DNA from: Lathyrus oleraceus
Taxonomy: Eukaryota > Streptophyta > Magnoliopsida > Fabales > Fabaceae
Length of the DNA: 64,000 nt
Direction of reading: 5' to 3'
Assembly: GCF_024323335.1 (NCBI RefSeq)
Contig: NC_066584.1
Location: forward strand, 241,951,994-242,015,993
Part shown: positions 23,048-35,486 of the stretch, piece after piece
How the letters are laid out: every line of letters begins with the position of its first letter
Numbering within the stretch: position 1 is the first letter of the stretch
Program-made: the position numbers and the translations under genes
Notes under the pieces: model-generated
What the model saw: only the letters and a program-made list of their open reading frames with translations
Told to the model about the DNA's origin: nothing
Database searches by the model: none

Positions 23048-24400
23048 TGTTGGTGTAAGCCCTAGAGGCCAATACTTTTGGTACTTGTATCGAATTATTT
23101 ATTAATAATAAAAGGCTTTTTCTTTATTATGTTTGTTTAATAAAGTCCCTAGAATAGCTAGTCCGTTTAATGTATCAAGTGTGACTTAATCATGAGATCA
23201 CATTAAACATAAGGAAACTATTCTTAAAGTATCCGTAGTCGAGCTTTACTGTGAAGTGGGATAATATTAAAGCATAAAGACTATTATGTATATAGACTAA
23301 TGATCACATCTCATGGATCATGGATAAGGAGTTATCAAGTCTTAAACATAGGTATGAATATTAAGAGTAATATTTATACTGGATTGAACCGCTATGAGAA
23401 TACTATATAGAATGTTATGCAAAGTGTCATAAGTTATTCTCATGGTGATAATGGTGTATACCACCCTTCGACCTGAAACCACTATGGACCCTAGACGTAG
23501 AGTCAAGTGCCTTGTTGCTGATCAAACGTTATCCGTAACTGGATGACCATAAAGACAGTTGATGGGTACTCCACAAAGCATGCTAAGGGACATGAGTGAC
23601 CTAGATGGAATTTATCCATCCTGCGTAACAGGATAAATGTCTATGGGCCCAATATTGAACTGGACAAGGATGGCACGGTCTATGCCTTGTGTTCAATATA
23701 GACATAAGGGGAAAAGAGTAATTATACACATAAGTATTATCACAGAAGGATATGTCAGATCACATGACATTTTCGTGTCTTGGGTAGCAGTGATGTGTTG
23801 CTAGATACCGCTCACTGTTTATTATGTTAAATGCGTGATTTAATATAATTGCCAATGCCGCGAAAACCTACAGGGTCACACACAAAAGGACGGATTGATG
23901 AGAGATAGAGTAACTAAGGAACACCGTAAGGTACGATGCACTTAAGTGAATTATAGAACATCGTAAGGTACAATGTACTTAAGTAGAATACGAAATATGG
24001 TAAGGTACCACGCGCTTAAGTGAATTTTGGCATATTATAAAATATGGGCCACATACACTTAAGTGGGCTTTTTAGCTTGCAGCCCACACAAGTGGTTCTA
24101 TAAATAGAACCCTTGTGCAGAAGCATTTAGTGCAGTTGCAATTTCGTTTTCTCTCTCTCTTTTTCTCACTCAAAGCCTTCATTCGTAGTAGCTAGCACTG
24201 AGATTGAAAAAAATCCGTTCGTGTGGACTGAGTAGAGGCGTTGTCATCGTTCAACGTTCGTGATCACTCCGTAGATCTGCATCAAAGGTTTCAATCGTCA
24301 CAAGAGGTAACGATTCTATCACTGATCATGCCCATTCGTAAGGATCACTTAAGGAGAAAATTTTAATTTCCTCTGCGTTTTGTTTCGCTATTCTCCTTCA
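23048..24400 (+). repeat. 3' LTR of copia copy F
   Basis: 1353 bp, TGTTGG to CTCCTTCA, preceded by the purine tract TAGTGGGAGAT and followed by ACAAC, one base different from the GCAAC at the left end. TATA box TATAAATA at 24099. The CT microsatellite is shorter than in the first LTR, which accounts for part of the length difference. Confidence 0.9.
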
Positions 24401-24405
24401 ACAAC

Positions 24406-25255
24406 AACGGGGCACTCCATCGAGGAATGCAAGAGTTTTAAGTTCAAGCTGCAAAGATTGATTGACATAAGGTCACCAACACTCAAGGAGGAAGGCTCAG
24501 GTACATATATCTTGATTTATGGGCCAGGTAATGAGAAAGGAAAAGGACCCCTGAAACCCCTCATGGTTTTGTACCACAAGGAACAGGTCAAGGATGTGGC
24601 TAACGAGATATCATCGCTTCCCAATAAGAGCATTGCGATATCGCCTTGGATATCCAATGTCATAACCCATGCCAACGGAAGCAGAGGAGAAGTGAGTAGT
24701 GAAACCAAGAGGGTTGTGTTTAACAATGAGATTGAAAGAAACAAATTTGAAGATCGTCGTGCCAATGCCAAAAAGCTTGTTGATCCCAACCTTCAAGTGG
24801 TTGAAAATAAGCATTTAGCAATGCCCAAAGTTCCATACCAGCAACCACTACCTTTTGGTCTTCATTACTAACAATCTTGGTTTGCTCCTCATCCAAATCA
24901 ACAAGCCCAAGGCCCGAGATATCGAAATCAGCGTCAAAATCAGCTTAGGCCCCAAACTAACTTGGAAAGAAGAAATGCTCCTTGTCATCCAATCGTCATG
25001 ACATATAGCCAAATTCTACAACCTCTGATTCAAAACTCGTTGGTGGTTCCCAAGTCTCTTAAGCCGGTTCCACAACCTTACCCACCCGGGTATGACCCAA
25101 ATGTGCAATGTGGATATCATGTCGGATCAGAAGGGCATTCAACCGAAGACTGCAACGCTTTCAAAGCCAAATACAACAATTGATTGACAACAACTACATA
25201 GCCTTTCAAGATGTAAGATTGGTGGTAAACGTTAACCTATCGGCCAGATAAGTGC
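24406..25255 (+). pseudogene. Ogre-like gag, C-terminal part (element C, after copia F)
   Basis: Homology resumes in frame with the part before copia F: TGHSIEECKSFKFKLQRLID, then a linker (GPLKPLMVLYHKEQ, SIAISPWISN), a stop near 24870, then PCHPIVMTYSQILQPLIQNS, PPGYDPNVQCGYHVGSEGHS and DCNAFKAK, with a frame change and the tail QQLIDNNYIAFQD. It thus has two CGYH..GH..C modules. This is the C-terminal region of Ogre-type gag leading towards protease. Here the coding homology stops at about 25255 and no protease follows. Confidence 0.6.
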
Positions 25256-27490
25256 GAAGACCTCAAGGGGTGTCCTAGAAATTAATGGATTAAGTTTGAA
25301 GAAGTAAATTCCCTAAAGTTGGCAATCATTTGGCTGTTTCATCATTTCTTTTGTAATTTCCTTGCATGTTGATTGTTAGTTTCTTTTAAGCATTGTTGTT
25401 TTCTTTGAATTGGTAAGATTAATGATGTTTATACATCTTTTGAATTAATCCATTCGTATTCACTCGTTTTTCATTTATGTTAAAAACAAAAAAAAATACT
25501 TCTCTCATTCACTTTTGTTTATCAAACCATTGTGTTAACAAAGATTGGAAGGAGGATGATGAAAACCATATACCTGAAATTGATGTGGCATGCTTTGGAA
25601 TAGAATTTGCCGATGATGTAAGGCATTGTTTCAAATCCCCAAACACTGAAGAGATAAGGAGTTAGTCCATAGTCAACCACTTTGAGCCTAGAAGTTGGTG
25701 TTTCTTTCAGATTTAAAAACCCTTAATCTTTACCTGGGGCAAGGTAGTTATGTTCAGATAGTTTGATTGTGCATTTGATCTTTGAGAGAATCCGTCCATC
25801 TCTACACATCCTCCAAAGAGGTTCAACCACGTGCTATTTTCCACACAAGTCTTGAAGTTTCGTAGAAGCTGAGAAAAAAATTGTAGCGGTTCTTCCTCAT
25901 CCACGAATAACATGGCAGTCACAACTTATAAAAAAAGACAAAAAAAGTCCGCTAAGTCAAATACCACAAAATGACTTAGGCAAAAGTTAGGGCATCCCGA
26001 TGGACTGAAAGCTTCAAAGAAGTGGTCCAGGCAAAATTAGGGATAAAGAAAAACAAAAAAGAGGTCCTCAAATCCTCAACAAAACAAAGCAAAATAAGGT
26101 GACTGTCATTTCAAGAAAATATCATCTTGAGCTCTCATCCTTACCTTCACACCTTTAAACCCTCTTGGAAGTCGAATGCATGTGTCGAATTAACTAAATA
26201 TAGGAATTAGAGATCATCAAGAAGAAGGGGTGGGTAAAAATTAAATTTTGAGCCTTATATCCTTTTGTTTCAAGAACCGTGAACCAGACCATATTACAAC
26301 CCTTAAAAGACCTAATTGAGGCAAGTTTTATTCTGAAAGCATACTATAACAAGGTTGTGTTAACCTGACTCCAAACGATTTTTGTTAATCATTTGATGGC
26401 ACCAACTTGCATACTGTGAATGACTTGATCACCATTGTGTTCTTATCAATGACTCGTTCATTGTATTTCACCCATTCATATCAATAAACTTTGATTTCAA
26501 ATTTTTGTATAAGCATTGCATTAAAATTACCATTTTTGAATAAACAATCTCATTTGCGAGTCAACACCTAGCATCAAAGAAATTCCAACAATATACAGTT
26601 GAGGAACTTGATAAAGTGAAAGAAGTCCAGTCAGGGCAAAATCACTTTGAGTATCAGTCAATCCAAGCCAATCACCCTAAGGGTTCATTTATCCAAGAGT
26701 AATTTTCTTCAAGACTCAGACCGGGGCAAGCCACCTCAAAAGCTCATTGAGTCCAACTATCCAAAGATAGTCAATCAGAAGTCTACCATTCCAGGTTTTG
26801 GTTAACCATGGTTAAATTATTATGGTATTCAAACATTGGGGCAAGCCATTTTGAGACCGTCTCATGTCAAGCAGTTTCAAACTCACTATCAAGGTGGACA
26901 TTTCCAAAGACCCAACAGACTAGGGCAAGATGAGCCATAGATAGGAAGAATCTCTTTCTTCATGCTTTCAAATTACTCAAACAAATTCTGCCATACGTCA
27001 ACAACTATTGAGTTTAAGATGAGTGCCTGAAAATTATGCTAGCACGATTCACTAATCCTCCGAAAGGATCCATTTGGCTAAGTTATGGCTGTCAAGCTTG
27101 ATAGAATTCTCTTTTGACAACATATATCACAAAATATTTGGTTGAGTTCTCGGTGTTGAGGAATCCCGACTTCCATAAAAAGCCTTTACAAACTCCCAGT
27201 CCACTCAAGTGTCAGCTTTTTCATATCATGATCATTCATATATCATGCATAAAAACAAAATTAAATCATGCATAACCTAAATGTATTTCGTGCTCATTTT
27301 GCATTGACCCAGGTCTTGTTGTTGATCCTATATCCTTTGACCTCTAATTCCAATTTGTCTTTGGTGCCCTTAAACCATCATTCGGTTTTCGCAGTCATTT
27401 TCAAGTCCAACTCAATTGGCACCTATCAATTTTTTTTGTCCACGAGGTTCAATTACTTTTTGGATTATCCGACGAATTTCCGGATTACTC
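25256..27490 (+). other. Junction to and first part of the element C 3' UTR, pol absent
   Basis: No reverse transcriptase, RNase H or integrase motif is seen on either strand. From about 25970 the text resembles the post-pol region of Ogre elements (GACTTAGGCAAAAGTTAGGG, GTCCAGGCAAAATTAGGG; compare the minus strand of 60240-60430). A frame at 25477-25665 (KDWKEDDENHIPEIDVACFG) was not recognised. The remainder is AT-rich with no structure I can name. Confidence 0.5.
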
Positions 27491-27499
27491 CTTTGTTTA

Positions 27500-28020
27500 T
27501 TGATGTATTTCCATAACTTGTCTGATGTATTTCCAGATGTTTCCCCACCTATCTGATGTATTCTCGGATGTGTCTGTATTCTGATGTATTTCCAGAATTT
27601 CCTCAATGTATTCTCGAATGTGTCTGTATTCTAATGTATTTCCAGAATTTCCTCAATGTATTACCAGATGTGTCTGTATTATGATGTATTTCTAGAATTT
27701 CCTTAATGTATTACCAAATGTGTTTGTATTCTGATGTATTTCCAGAATATCCTGAATGTACTACCGGATGTGTATGTATTATGATGTATTTCCAGAATTT
27801 CTTATGTATTCTCGAATATGTTTGTCTTGTATTCTGATGTATTTCCAGAATTTCCTCGATGTATTCTCGAATATGTCTGTCTTGTATTCTGATGTATTTA
27901 CAGAATTTTCTCGATGTAATATCGGATGTGTGTGTATTCTGATGTATTTCCAGAATTTTTGATGTATTCTCAAATATGTCTGTCTTGTATTCTGATGTAT
28001 TTCCAGATTTCGTTTCTTTT
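27500..28020 (+). repeat. Tandem array, unit about 50-57 bp (GATGTATTTCC family)
   Basis: GATGTATTTCCAGAATTTCC followed by an ATGTATTCTCGAATGTGTCTG-type string recurs about ten times (27523, 27583, 27633, 27683, 27733, 27783, 27836, 27891 and on). The early spacing is 50 bp, later copies 53-57 bp with an added CTTGT. It forms part of the hypervariable 3' UTR of element C. Confidence 0.85.
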
Positions 28021-28244
28021 ACTCTCCGATGAATTCTTGGACATGTCATTTTTGTTCTGACGCACTTCCAGAACCCATATGCCATTCCCTGGCATTATTT
28101 CAAGACTCATTGGTGTCTCATAAAATTCAGCTATCACTAGCATTATTCCAAGCTCAGTTGTTACTAGAACTCATTTTAAACCCAATTGTCGTTGGTATCG
28201 TTATCACTCCATTTGTAAATACAATCGTGATTGGTATCTGAAGT

Positions 28245-28600
28245 TTGGTTGTTGCCAACATCATTTAAAGTCCAGTTGTTGCTGGTAAACTCCGTTGTAG
28301 CCGGTAATTGTTTTACTAATGACTTCCATCAAGTCCAATTGTTGTTGGTAAAATCCGTTAATAGCTTGTTGTTATCCATTGCTTATGGTCAAAGTCCAAT
28401 TATTGTTGCCAAAATATGTTAAAAAGCTGGTTGTAATCCATTACTTACGGTGAAAGTCCAATTGTTGTTGGAAAAATCCGTTAACAACTTGTTGTTATCC
28501 ATTGCTTGTGGTCAAAGTCCAATTATTGTTGGCACCTATTCGTTAAAAGCTGGTTGTAATCCATTGCTTACGGTCAAAGTCCAATTGTTGGTGGCACATA
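28245..28600 (+). repeat. Tandem array, unit about 62-63 bp (GTCCAATTGTTGTTGG family)
   Basis: AAGTCCAATTGTTGTTGG plus AAATCCGTTAA and TGTTATCCATTGCTTA-type segments recur about six times (starts near 28269, 28332, 28395, 28457, 28519 and 28580). The units alternate subtly in their middle (CTTGTTGTTATCC versus CTGGTTGTAATCC), hinting at a two-unit higher order. Confidence 0.8.
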
Positions 28601-28879
28601 CAGAGAGTTTAATTACCCTGTCTTTCCTGATGGTTCCGTGAAATTCATGTATGACTCATCATCTTGAGGAATTCCCAGAAGCTTGGAGGTTTTTCGTGTT
28701 AGAAAACTCTAATGATGTTGGTTTTGTTTGATTTCTTTGTAAAGAATCATTGTAGCCTTTTGCGTGGATGATCTACTTATAAGAAGACTCCCGTTTATCT
28801 TTGTTTTGCATAAATTACCTATTAGGAATCTCCAAAATATTTGATCGGATCGATGAATTTCTTGTGAGAAATCTCCAGA

Positions 28880-29850
28880 ATATTCAGATGTATTCTAAAG
28901 TATTAGGTCATGTATGAACCTGTTGATGAAATTTGCTTGCTCGGTATATTTTCCAATATTGTCGTCATGTATGAACCTGTTGTTGAAGTTTTATTTGGAT
29001 TTTCTAGTGTTGTCATGTCACGTATGAACCTGTTGTTAAAATCTCTTTGAAGCCTTTAGAATTTTCAGGTCATGCATGAACCTGTGGATATGCTTTCTTT
29101 GAATTTTCCAGTGTTTTCAGGTCATGTATGAACCTGTTGATAAAACTCTCTTTGATTTTTCCCAAGTATTGTCAGGTCATGTTTGAACCTGTTGTTGAAA
29201 CGCTTTGTATTTTCCAATGTTGTCAGGTCATGTATGAGCCAGTTGATGGAACTTCCTTTGTATGTTTTCCAGTATTATCAGGTCATGTTTGAACTTATTG
29301 ATAGAACCTTTTGATACCCCCAACATTGTCAGGTCATGTTTTGAACCTGTTATTGAAACTCTTTAAATATTCCAATGGTCCGGTCATGTATGAACCTATT
29401 GATGAAATTCTTTGATGTTTCCCAGTGTTTTCATGTCATGTATGAACCTGTTGACTAAACTTTCCTTGATATTAGAGTTGTCATCAGGTCATGTTTGAAC
29501 CTGTTATTGAAACCCTTTAAATATTCCAATGGTCAGGTCATGTATAAACCTATTGATGGAATTCTTTGATTTCTTTTCGGTGTTGTCAGATCATGTATGA
29601 ATCTGTTGACTAAACTTTCCTTGATATTCAGGTTGTCATCAGGTCAATGTCTGACCTTGTTGCTCAAACATTCTTTGTATGTTCTCTAATGCTTCCAGGT
29701 CATGTTTGAACATGTTGATTGAGCACTCTTTGAATAGTCAAGTGTTGTCAGGTCATGTTTGAACCTATTGTAGAAAATTATTTGAATATTCTGGTGTTGT
29801 CAGATCATGTATGAACTTGTTGTTAAAATCTTTTTGCATATTCCATAACT
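28880..29850 (+). repeat. Degenerate tandem array (GGTCATGTATGAACCTGTTG family)
   Basis: TTGTCAGGTCATGTATGAAC or close variants followed by CTGTTGATGAAACT and a TTTGATTTTCC-type spacer recur some fifteen times. The spacing varies, mostly between about 50 and 70 bp. This is the third and most diverged tandem family of the element C 3' UTR. Confidence 0.8.
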
Positions 29851-30171
29851 ATCTTTCCTCCAGTAAGTATCCCTAGTGAATTTCTAACCTCATTTTTTGT
29901 TTTTTGTGGGGCCCCTTTACCATATATTTCCATCATTCCCCACAAGTCTGTCTATCATCCATCATAATGTTTTTTTTGCTAGAGTTCATCATATCTATAG
30001 CAGATTAAAATCATCATCAAAATAAAAAAAAGAGTCATGCACCCATCTTTGCATATCATATCATGCCATGTGCATACATGGTCAAAATCTGGGTCTTCTT
30101 ATTATTTAATTATCTTCCACTATGATCTTATGAAGAGTGTACTGCTTCATATTCTCTTGTTGAATATACTT

Positions 30172-30184
30172 AAATAGGGATAAC
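30172..30184 (+). other. Polypurine tract of element C
   Basis: AAATAGGGATAAC directly precedes the 3' LTR start TGTCACACCC. Ogre element E has the related AAATAGGGGCATC before its LTR. Confidence 0.75.
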
Positions 30185-31319
30185 TGTCACACCCTGATTT
30201 TGACCATAAATCATGGATTCCGTACACTAATCATAGTTGTCACATCTCTGCATATCATATCATGCATTCCATACCACATAATGCCTAGAATGTCAGTTGA
30301 AATAAATTTTCGGATCTACAGGCAGACCGGTTGAATCAATTTTCAAATATGCGTAGCAGACAAAAAATTTCCAAATCAACCTTGCAGACATCAGTTTTAT
30401 TAATCTACGTTTTGCGTAGTTTAACCCGGTGTGCTCGATTTATTTTTCGGCTAATTTTTCGGGCACATTTTGATCCGTCTGAGTGTTCTAACCGGGCATT
30501 TTCCATTTCAAAATTTGGCAAAAACTTGTATGTTTCCGAGTCGTTTATTTCGCACTGATCATGATGGTGCATTCAGTTAAATTTTTCAAGCATTTTTGCG
30601 CCCAATTTTTATTCATTTTGAGTCCATTTATTTTTATCTCTTTGTTAAAATGTTCGAAATAAATTATTAGAATTTTCTATTTTTTTGTTTCGAACTAATT
30701 TTGATTTTTTATATTAATGTAATTTTATTTGAGTCAATTTATTTTTAATTAGTTTTTGCACTAATAAGCTCATTAAGGGCATTATTGACATTTAGAAAAT
30801 TAGAAAACCCTACTATATATTTACTAACTTATAACAATGAGATGGAAGTCACAGAAACCAAAACATAAAAGCCAACCAGCGGCGCACACATACTCCAAGT
30901 TCTCTCACTCATTTTTAAATCCGAAGGAAAAGATGAGATTGGAAATAAAGAGAGCTCTTATATGAGTCGATCAGTTCCAAAAGTAAACAACATTACTACC
31001 ACATTCTCTTTTCTTCTTTCTACTACAACCTCATAAACCTTTCTTTTCACCTAACAAAACCTACATGCTACAAACTACTCCTTTACCACACTCACATTAA
31101 ACTCACATAATAATACTCATTCTTACAAAGATAAAGATCTTCTTTTAATCTTTTTTAATATTTATTTTCTATTTTTCTATTATTATTATTTTATTATATT
31201 TCTTTTTATATATAAATAAATATTGATTTTGTTTTGATTTATATATAAACATACTTTACTTAGATTGTTCACATATATAATTTCTTTTTCTTTTTTGTTC
31301 AGAATTTTATATATAAATT

Positions 31320-31406
<87 letters not shown>

Positions 31407-31520
31407 CTTTTAGTGTTGAATTTTTTATATATATACATTTGGTTTAAGCTGTTACATATATTCCTGCTGTTGTTGTTACATATGTATATACTTACTGCTG
31501 TTATTACATTTATAAATACA

Positions 31521-31587
<67 letters not shown>

Positions 31588-31822
31588 TATAAAGTTTTAT
31601 GTATATATTTATCATGTATTAATATTGTTTTCACATTATATTATTTTATCTCTATTTCGACTATGTAGCAATGCGAATCTATTGGGGATAACACGTGTGT
31701 ATATTGTGTTTAGATTTCTTTTTTCGATTACTTTGAGTTTACGTAAAAAAATGTAATACTGCTATAATAATAATGTGTTTGATTACTGTTTAGTTTATTG
31801 TTGCGTTGCGACTTATGAAGTT
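30185..31822 (+). repeat. 3' LTR of element C, truncated
   Basis: It starts TGTCACACCCTGATTTTG and matches the 5' LTR at both ends of the present segment. It holds about 800 bp (30500-31310) that the 5' LTR lacks, then two AT arrays (31322-31402 and 31523-31585). After TTGCGACTTATGAAG the sequence turns into Ogre LTR A (CCCTATAATAAGCATGGAAG), about 1.4 kb short of the LTR end. Confidence 0.75.
31322..31585. repeat. Two (AT)n arrays in the truncated 3' LTR of element C
   Basis: Nearly pure AT runs at 31322-31402 and 31523-31585 are separated by ordinary LTR sequence. Overlapping open frames of Ile-Tyr repeats are artefacts. Confidence 0.95.
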
Positions 31823-34800
31823 AACCCTATAATAAGCATGGAAGACTCATTGTCCATCACTAAGGATATAGGTGAGTATTACATCTACCTCAAGGATAAC
31901 TCAAACCTAGTAGCTAAAGGTTATGAAAAATTTGATTAAGGAAGTGGCCATTGAAACCACAAAAAAGACATTTGAATGGATTATATTTACCAATGAAAAG
32001 TATGTACAAAGTTTGGTCAAAGTTAACTTAAAAGTTCAATTCAAAATAAGTGTTATGAAAAGAAAATTTTGAAAATCAGAAGCATAAGGCTTAGGTTTCT
32101 AGTGTAGAAAACAAGTGTTAGGTGTTTGCACAAAAGTTTTGTCTTGGGTTAGAGTGGAGGGAAGAAGAAGAATGGCTAAAGTCCTAAACATACAAGAGGT
32201 AAGGAATAAGAAGTAAAACCACAAATGGAGTTCCTCTCTTGAGATCATATTGATGATCCAAGTAGCTCCCATCCTTTGGAATAAGCAATCACATAAGCAT
32301 AAACTCAAGCAATCAACAATCAAATGAACTCTTGGAAAGCTCCTCAATGTATCTTGGGTCCCTCTCTCTTAGAAGCTCATGGTAATGGTTCCTCAATTTG
32401 GATCAAGTTGGAATCCCTAGCATAAGAACATACACATTAAAAGATTCTAGCAAAACAAACAAGGAATGGACAAGAAGAGTTTAGAAGTTGGTCCTTTCAA
32501 GGTCATCTTTCAACATTAAGCATTCTAAAGGTCCAATGCCTAGTTTCTCTTTGACTTTTATAGCACTCTAAAGGCCCAATGCCTAGTTGCTCTTTGACTC
32601 CAAATTTGCATAGGGAAAGTCCTAAAGTCTAAGTCCATTTTGTCCAATTCTTTGCATTGTGGTCAACAACAATCAAACAAAACACAAGCACAAAAGTATA
32701 TACAAAATCATATGCTCAAGTGAGCAAAAGGCAAATTGCATTAACATAAACATGTGCTCCAATGAGCAAAGGGAAAAGCAAATGAATAATATGTACAAGA
32801 ATAGTAAATTGCATAAATGTAAAGTGCAAAAAGTAAATGTTAATGGTTAATGGTTAGTGTTAGTAGTTAGTGTGCCATAAGACAAATTTAGCGCTATGTT
32901 AAGCAATCGTAATTGGACTTATGTAGAAGTCACAACTATCTGAGGCCGGTCAATAATAATGTAGGCAACAACACAAGTTAGAAGTCTTGATTAGTGAACC
33001 AAGTTCCAACAACTTTCCATGCCAAAAAGAAAATAGAATTGATCTAGTATTGGTTTAAGTCCTTTGCATGATTTAGGAAGCAACCTATCCTTAATGCAAA
33101 GCCATTCACTTGATCATTTGATCAAGATGAATTAGATTTGAATCAAGGAAGATTAAGCCTCCCTAATCAATACTAACTTATCAACCTTTAACTCATTGAT
33201 CAAAAAGAAAAGAAGAAGAAGAAGGAGATGAATAACGGATAATGAAAATGGAAAGAATAAAGGACATTAAATGAAATGGAATGTACCAATCAACAAGTGT
33301 TGACCAATGACATTGAGGATCATGGTCAAACAATCAAAAACAGAAGTGAGATGAAGATGGGAAGTCAAGAAATGAACAAAATATTTTTGGCATTTTTAAT
33401 ATCTAAAAATAAACTTGAATTAAAATATTAAAGAAAGGTCAAACTTCAAAATCACTTCAAATCAACTTTGAAAAGTCCAAGTGATTTATCCCAAGTTCAA
33501 CAAGGTCAAACAAAGTTTGACAAAAAAATTTCAGCATTTTTAAAAGTCAGAAACTATTTTTAATCAATTAAAAATGAATAAAAATAACCTAATTGAACTA
33601 AAATCTCAAATAAATCTCAAATTAATTAGAAAATTGATGAGAATATTTTTCATAGATCCATCATCATTCAAATAGGTAGAGAAAATCTTTTTGTATTTTT
33701 TTGAATATCAAAAACTATTTAAAATGAATTAAAAATAACCAGAAAAGAGAAAATTCACAAAAAATATCAAATGATGAAATAAAAAATATTAAAAATTATT
33801 TTTAGAAACTAGAATTAAAAATAGAAATAATGCAATTGGTCCCATATTTTTTAGATTTAAAATGAAAGAGTTATGAATTTTTGAAATAAAATGGAACTAA
33901 AGAAAATAAAATGGAAATTAAGAAAATCAGAAAAAATGAGAGGCGTTAGATCTAAGCTCATTAATTGAGTTGGCACATCCAGAGGCGGAGAGATGCGCGC
34001 GCACGATGGTCCCAAGTCAATGAGTAACACAATGAATTAAAATAAGTCATATCATCCAAGGGCCACGATTCAAACTAGAAACATGATCAGACGGTCCACA
34101 TGTGATATGGCAACAGAGACGGTGGCCAGCGCCACCGTCTTCTCCGGTGAGGGCAAAAAACACAGAGGTTCAAATGCTCACCAAAATGGACGATCTAGAC
34201 ATCAATCGAAAGAGGAAGTGATGTAGATCACTCCTATACCACTCACTTCCACTCTAGATTCCTATTAAGAGAGAAATCAGAGATGAAAGCTTGATGGTGT
34301 TCATCATGAACTTGCTTGATTTTAAAAATTGAGCATACAACAATGATGCCTCTATAGAGAGGACTTCAAACAACACAATATCAAGGCCAATAGATCAAGG
34401 AATAAGGAGTTTCGAAGAAAAAACCAGTTGATGCACACCTTTGAACTGTGGAGCTTTGGGTCTCTTTCCTTGCTTCCTTTTGCCAAACAGAACTTCAATG
34501 GACTAGATGATGAAGGTTTATGAACTTTAGATATGAAGATTCAATCAAATTCAATTGAATTTCAGATCTGAAATTTTGAAGAAATATGAACTTAGTTCCT
34601 TTGGTATGGTTGGGAATTGATTTCTGCAGAGATTTAGGCGCCTTTAGGTTAGTCCATAGTGAAGCATAGCACATGTATTTATAGCTGGAATTAGCTGAAC
34701 AAGTGAGTTTGCTCGTGTGCATGGCAAATGGATTTTCCTTGCATGGGCTTGTATGATCATGTGGAAGGCCTAAACTCAATTGTATTTGCATGCTGATGAC

Positions 34801-35486
34801 CAAACAACTTGAAATGGACGTGTAGTTTGCAAGGCAATGGCTTGTGCATGAAGTTTCAACATGAATTTCATAATTGTGCCTAAAACTTCAGCTCTTCGAA
34901 AATGCCAATTGGAAAATACAAACATAAGCATGTGGGTAATGGTTGGAAAGGTCTTGACATAAGGAACAAATGTTATGTTGAGCAAAAACTCATTTGGAGT
35001 GTGGAAATTTATGAAAACGGGCCATGAAGTTCATAGTGCAAAGCATGCCTTTGAGAATTTTGCCAAATTGGTCCAACTTCAAGCCCTTCTGTTTTGATGA
35101 TGCAAGCCTGAAATGGAAAAACCTCCAACATAAAAGTTGTAAATATTTTCAAGACAATCAATATGGACTTAAACTTTGCATCATTTGGATTTTTGATGAA
35201 GAAGTTATGGGCACTTGAAGTTGGACTTTTTTGCCTTTTAATGCATTTGGTCCAAAGCGACCTATAATGTCCTGCATTATCACATGTATTTCTTTTGGGA
35301 TTTTGAAATTTTGTTCAAAATAACATTTGAAGTAGACACAATAATATTTCCAATGCATTTGATCCCACCTCAAAATTATAAAAAAATGAATGAGTTATGT
35401 TCTTGGGAAGTTGACCCAAAATTAGGGTTTCAGTCAAAATGACCTATAATGTCTTGGAATGGTAGATGACCCTCCAAGCTTCAAAC
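31823..35486 (-). repeat. Ogre LTR A, distal part (interrupted by Athila)
   Basis: On the minus strand this continues the LTR that begins at 49842. It is colinear with Ogre LTR B over shared landmarks: AAGCATGGAAG (31838 and 51092), GTTTGCACAAAAGTTTT (32126 and 51367), GCGCCACCGTCTTC (34130 region) against CCACCGTCTTCTTCATG (53971 region). A TATAAATAC box lies on the minus strand at 34675-34683. The LTR is cut at about 31823 and lacks its last several hundred bases and any internal region. No gene is seen in it. Confidence 0.7.
34675..34683 (-). promoter_or_regulatory. TATA box of Ogre LTR A
   Basis: TATAAATAC on the minus strand within the LTR. It was judged by sequence only. Confidence 0.45.

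Larger units (their letters stand above)
15699..24400 (+). mobile_element. Ty1/copia element, copy F, nested in the gag of element C
   Basis: TGTTGG-starting LTRs lie at 15699 and 23048, the polypurine tract TAGTGGGAGAT just before the latter, a PBS for initiator tRNA-Met at 17407, and a gag-pol with several stops. The target duplication is GCAAC (15694-15698), matched by GCAAC at 17071 and ACAAC at 24401. The odd feature is a 250-bp piece of host gag (17071-17320) and a second, short LTR tail (17321-17405) between the first LTR and the internal region. The two full LTRs differ by roughly 3 percent by eye over their first 270 bases, so the insertion is not recent. Confidence 0.9.
11668..31822 (+). 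mobile_element. Element C: Ogre-related, gag-only LTR retrotransposon (host of copia F)
   Basis: Two related LTRs, starting TGTCAAACCCTGATTTTG at 11668 and TGTCACACCCTGATTTTG at 30185, enclose a tRNA-Arg-type PBS (14259), a gag with Ogre-like zinc-knuckle modules, and then, without any protease, reverse transcriptase or integrase, a tandem-repeat-rich 3' UTR and an AAATAGGGATAAC purine tract. It is thus a non-autonomous derivative with gag only, of the kind called TR-GAG. The pol loss is placed between about 25250 and 25950. Copia F is nested in gag. The 3' LTR is cut at about 31822, where Ogre LTR A begins, so no target duplication can be matched to the left flank GTCAT. Confidence 0.75.

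Noticed and set aside
25477..25665. Frame with KDWKEDDENHIPEIDV as a gene
   Set aside because: Short, without recognised homology, in a region where Ogre pol has been deleted. It may be a remnant but cannot be supported as a gene.
27711..28085. Open frame rich in NTSEYK and IHQNT repeats
   Set aside because: It is antisense to the GATGTATTTCC tandem array in the element C 3' UTR, and its repetition comes from the DNA repeat.
27500..29850. CRISPR-like regular repeats
   Set aside because: These are plant retrotransposon 3' UTR arrays; repeats are diverged, spacing is variable and spacers are themselves repeated. CRISPR arrays are not expected in a plant nuclear genome.
31322..31585. Ile-Tyr repeat open frames over AT runs
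   Set aside because: Pure AT dinucleotide translates to Ile-Tyr in any frame. No coding meaning.
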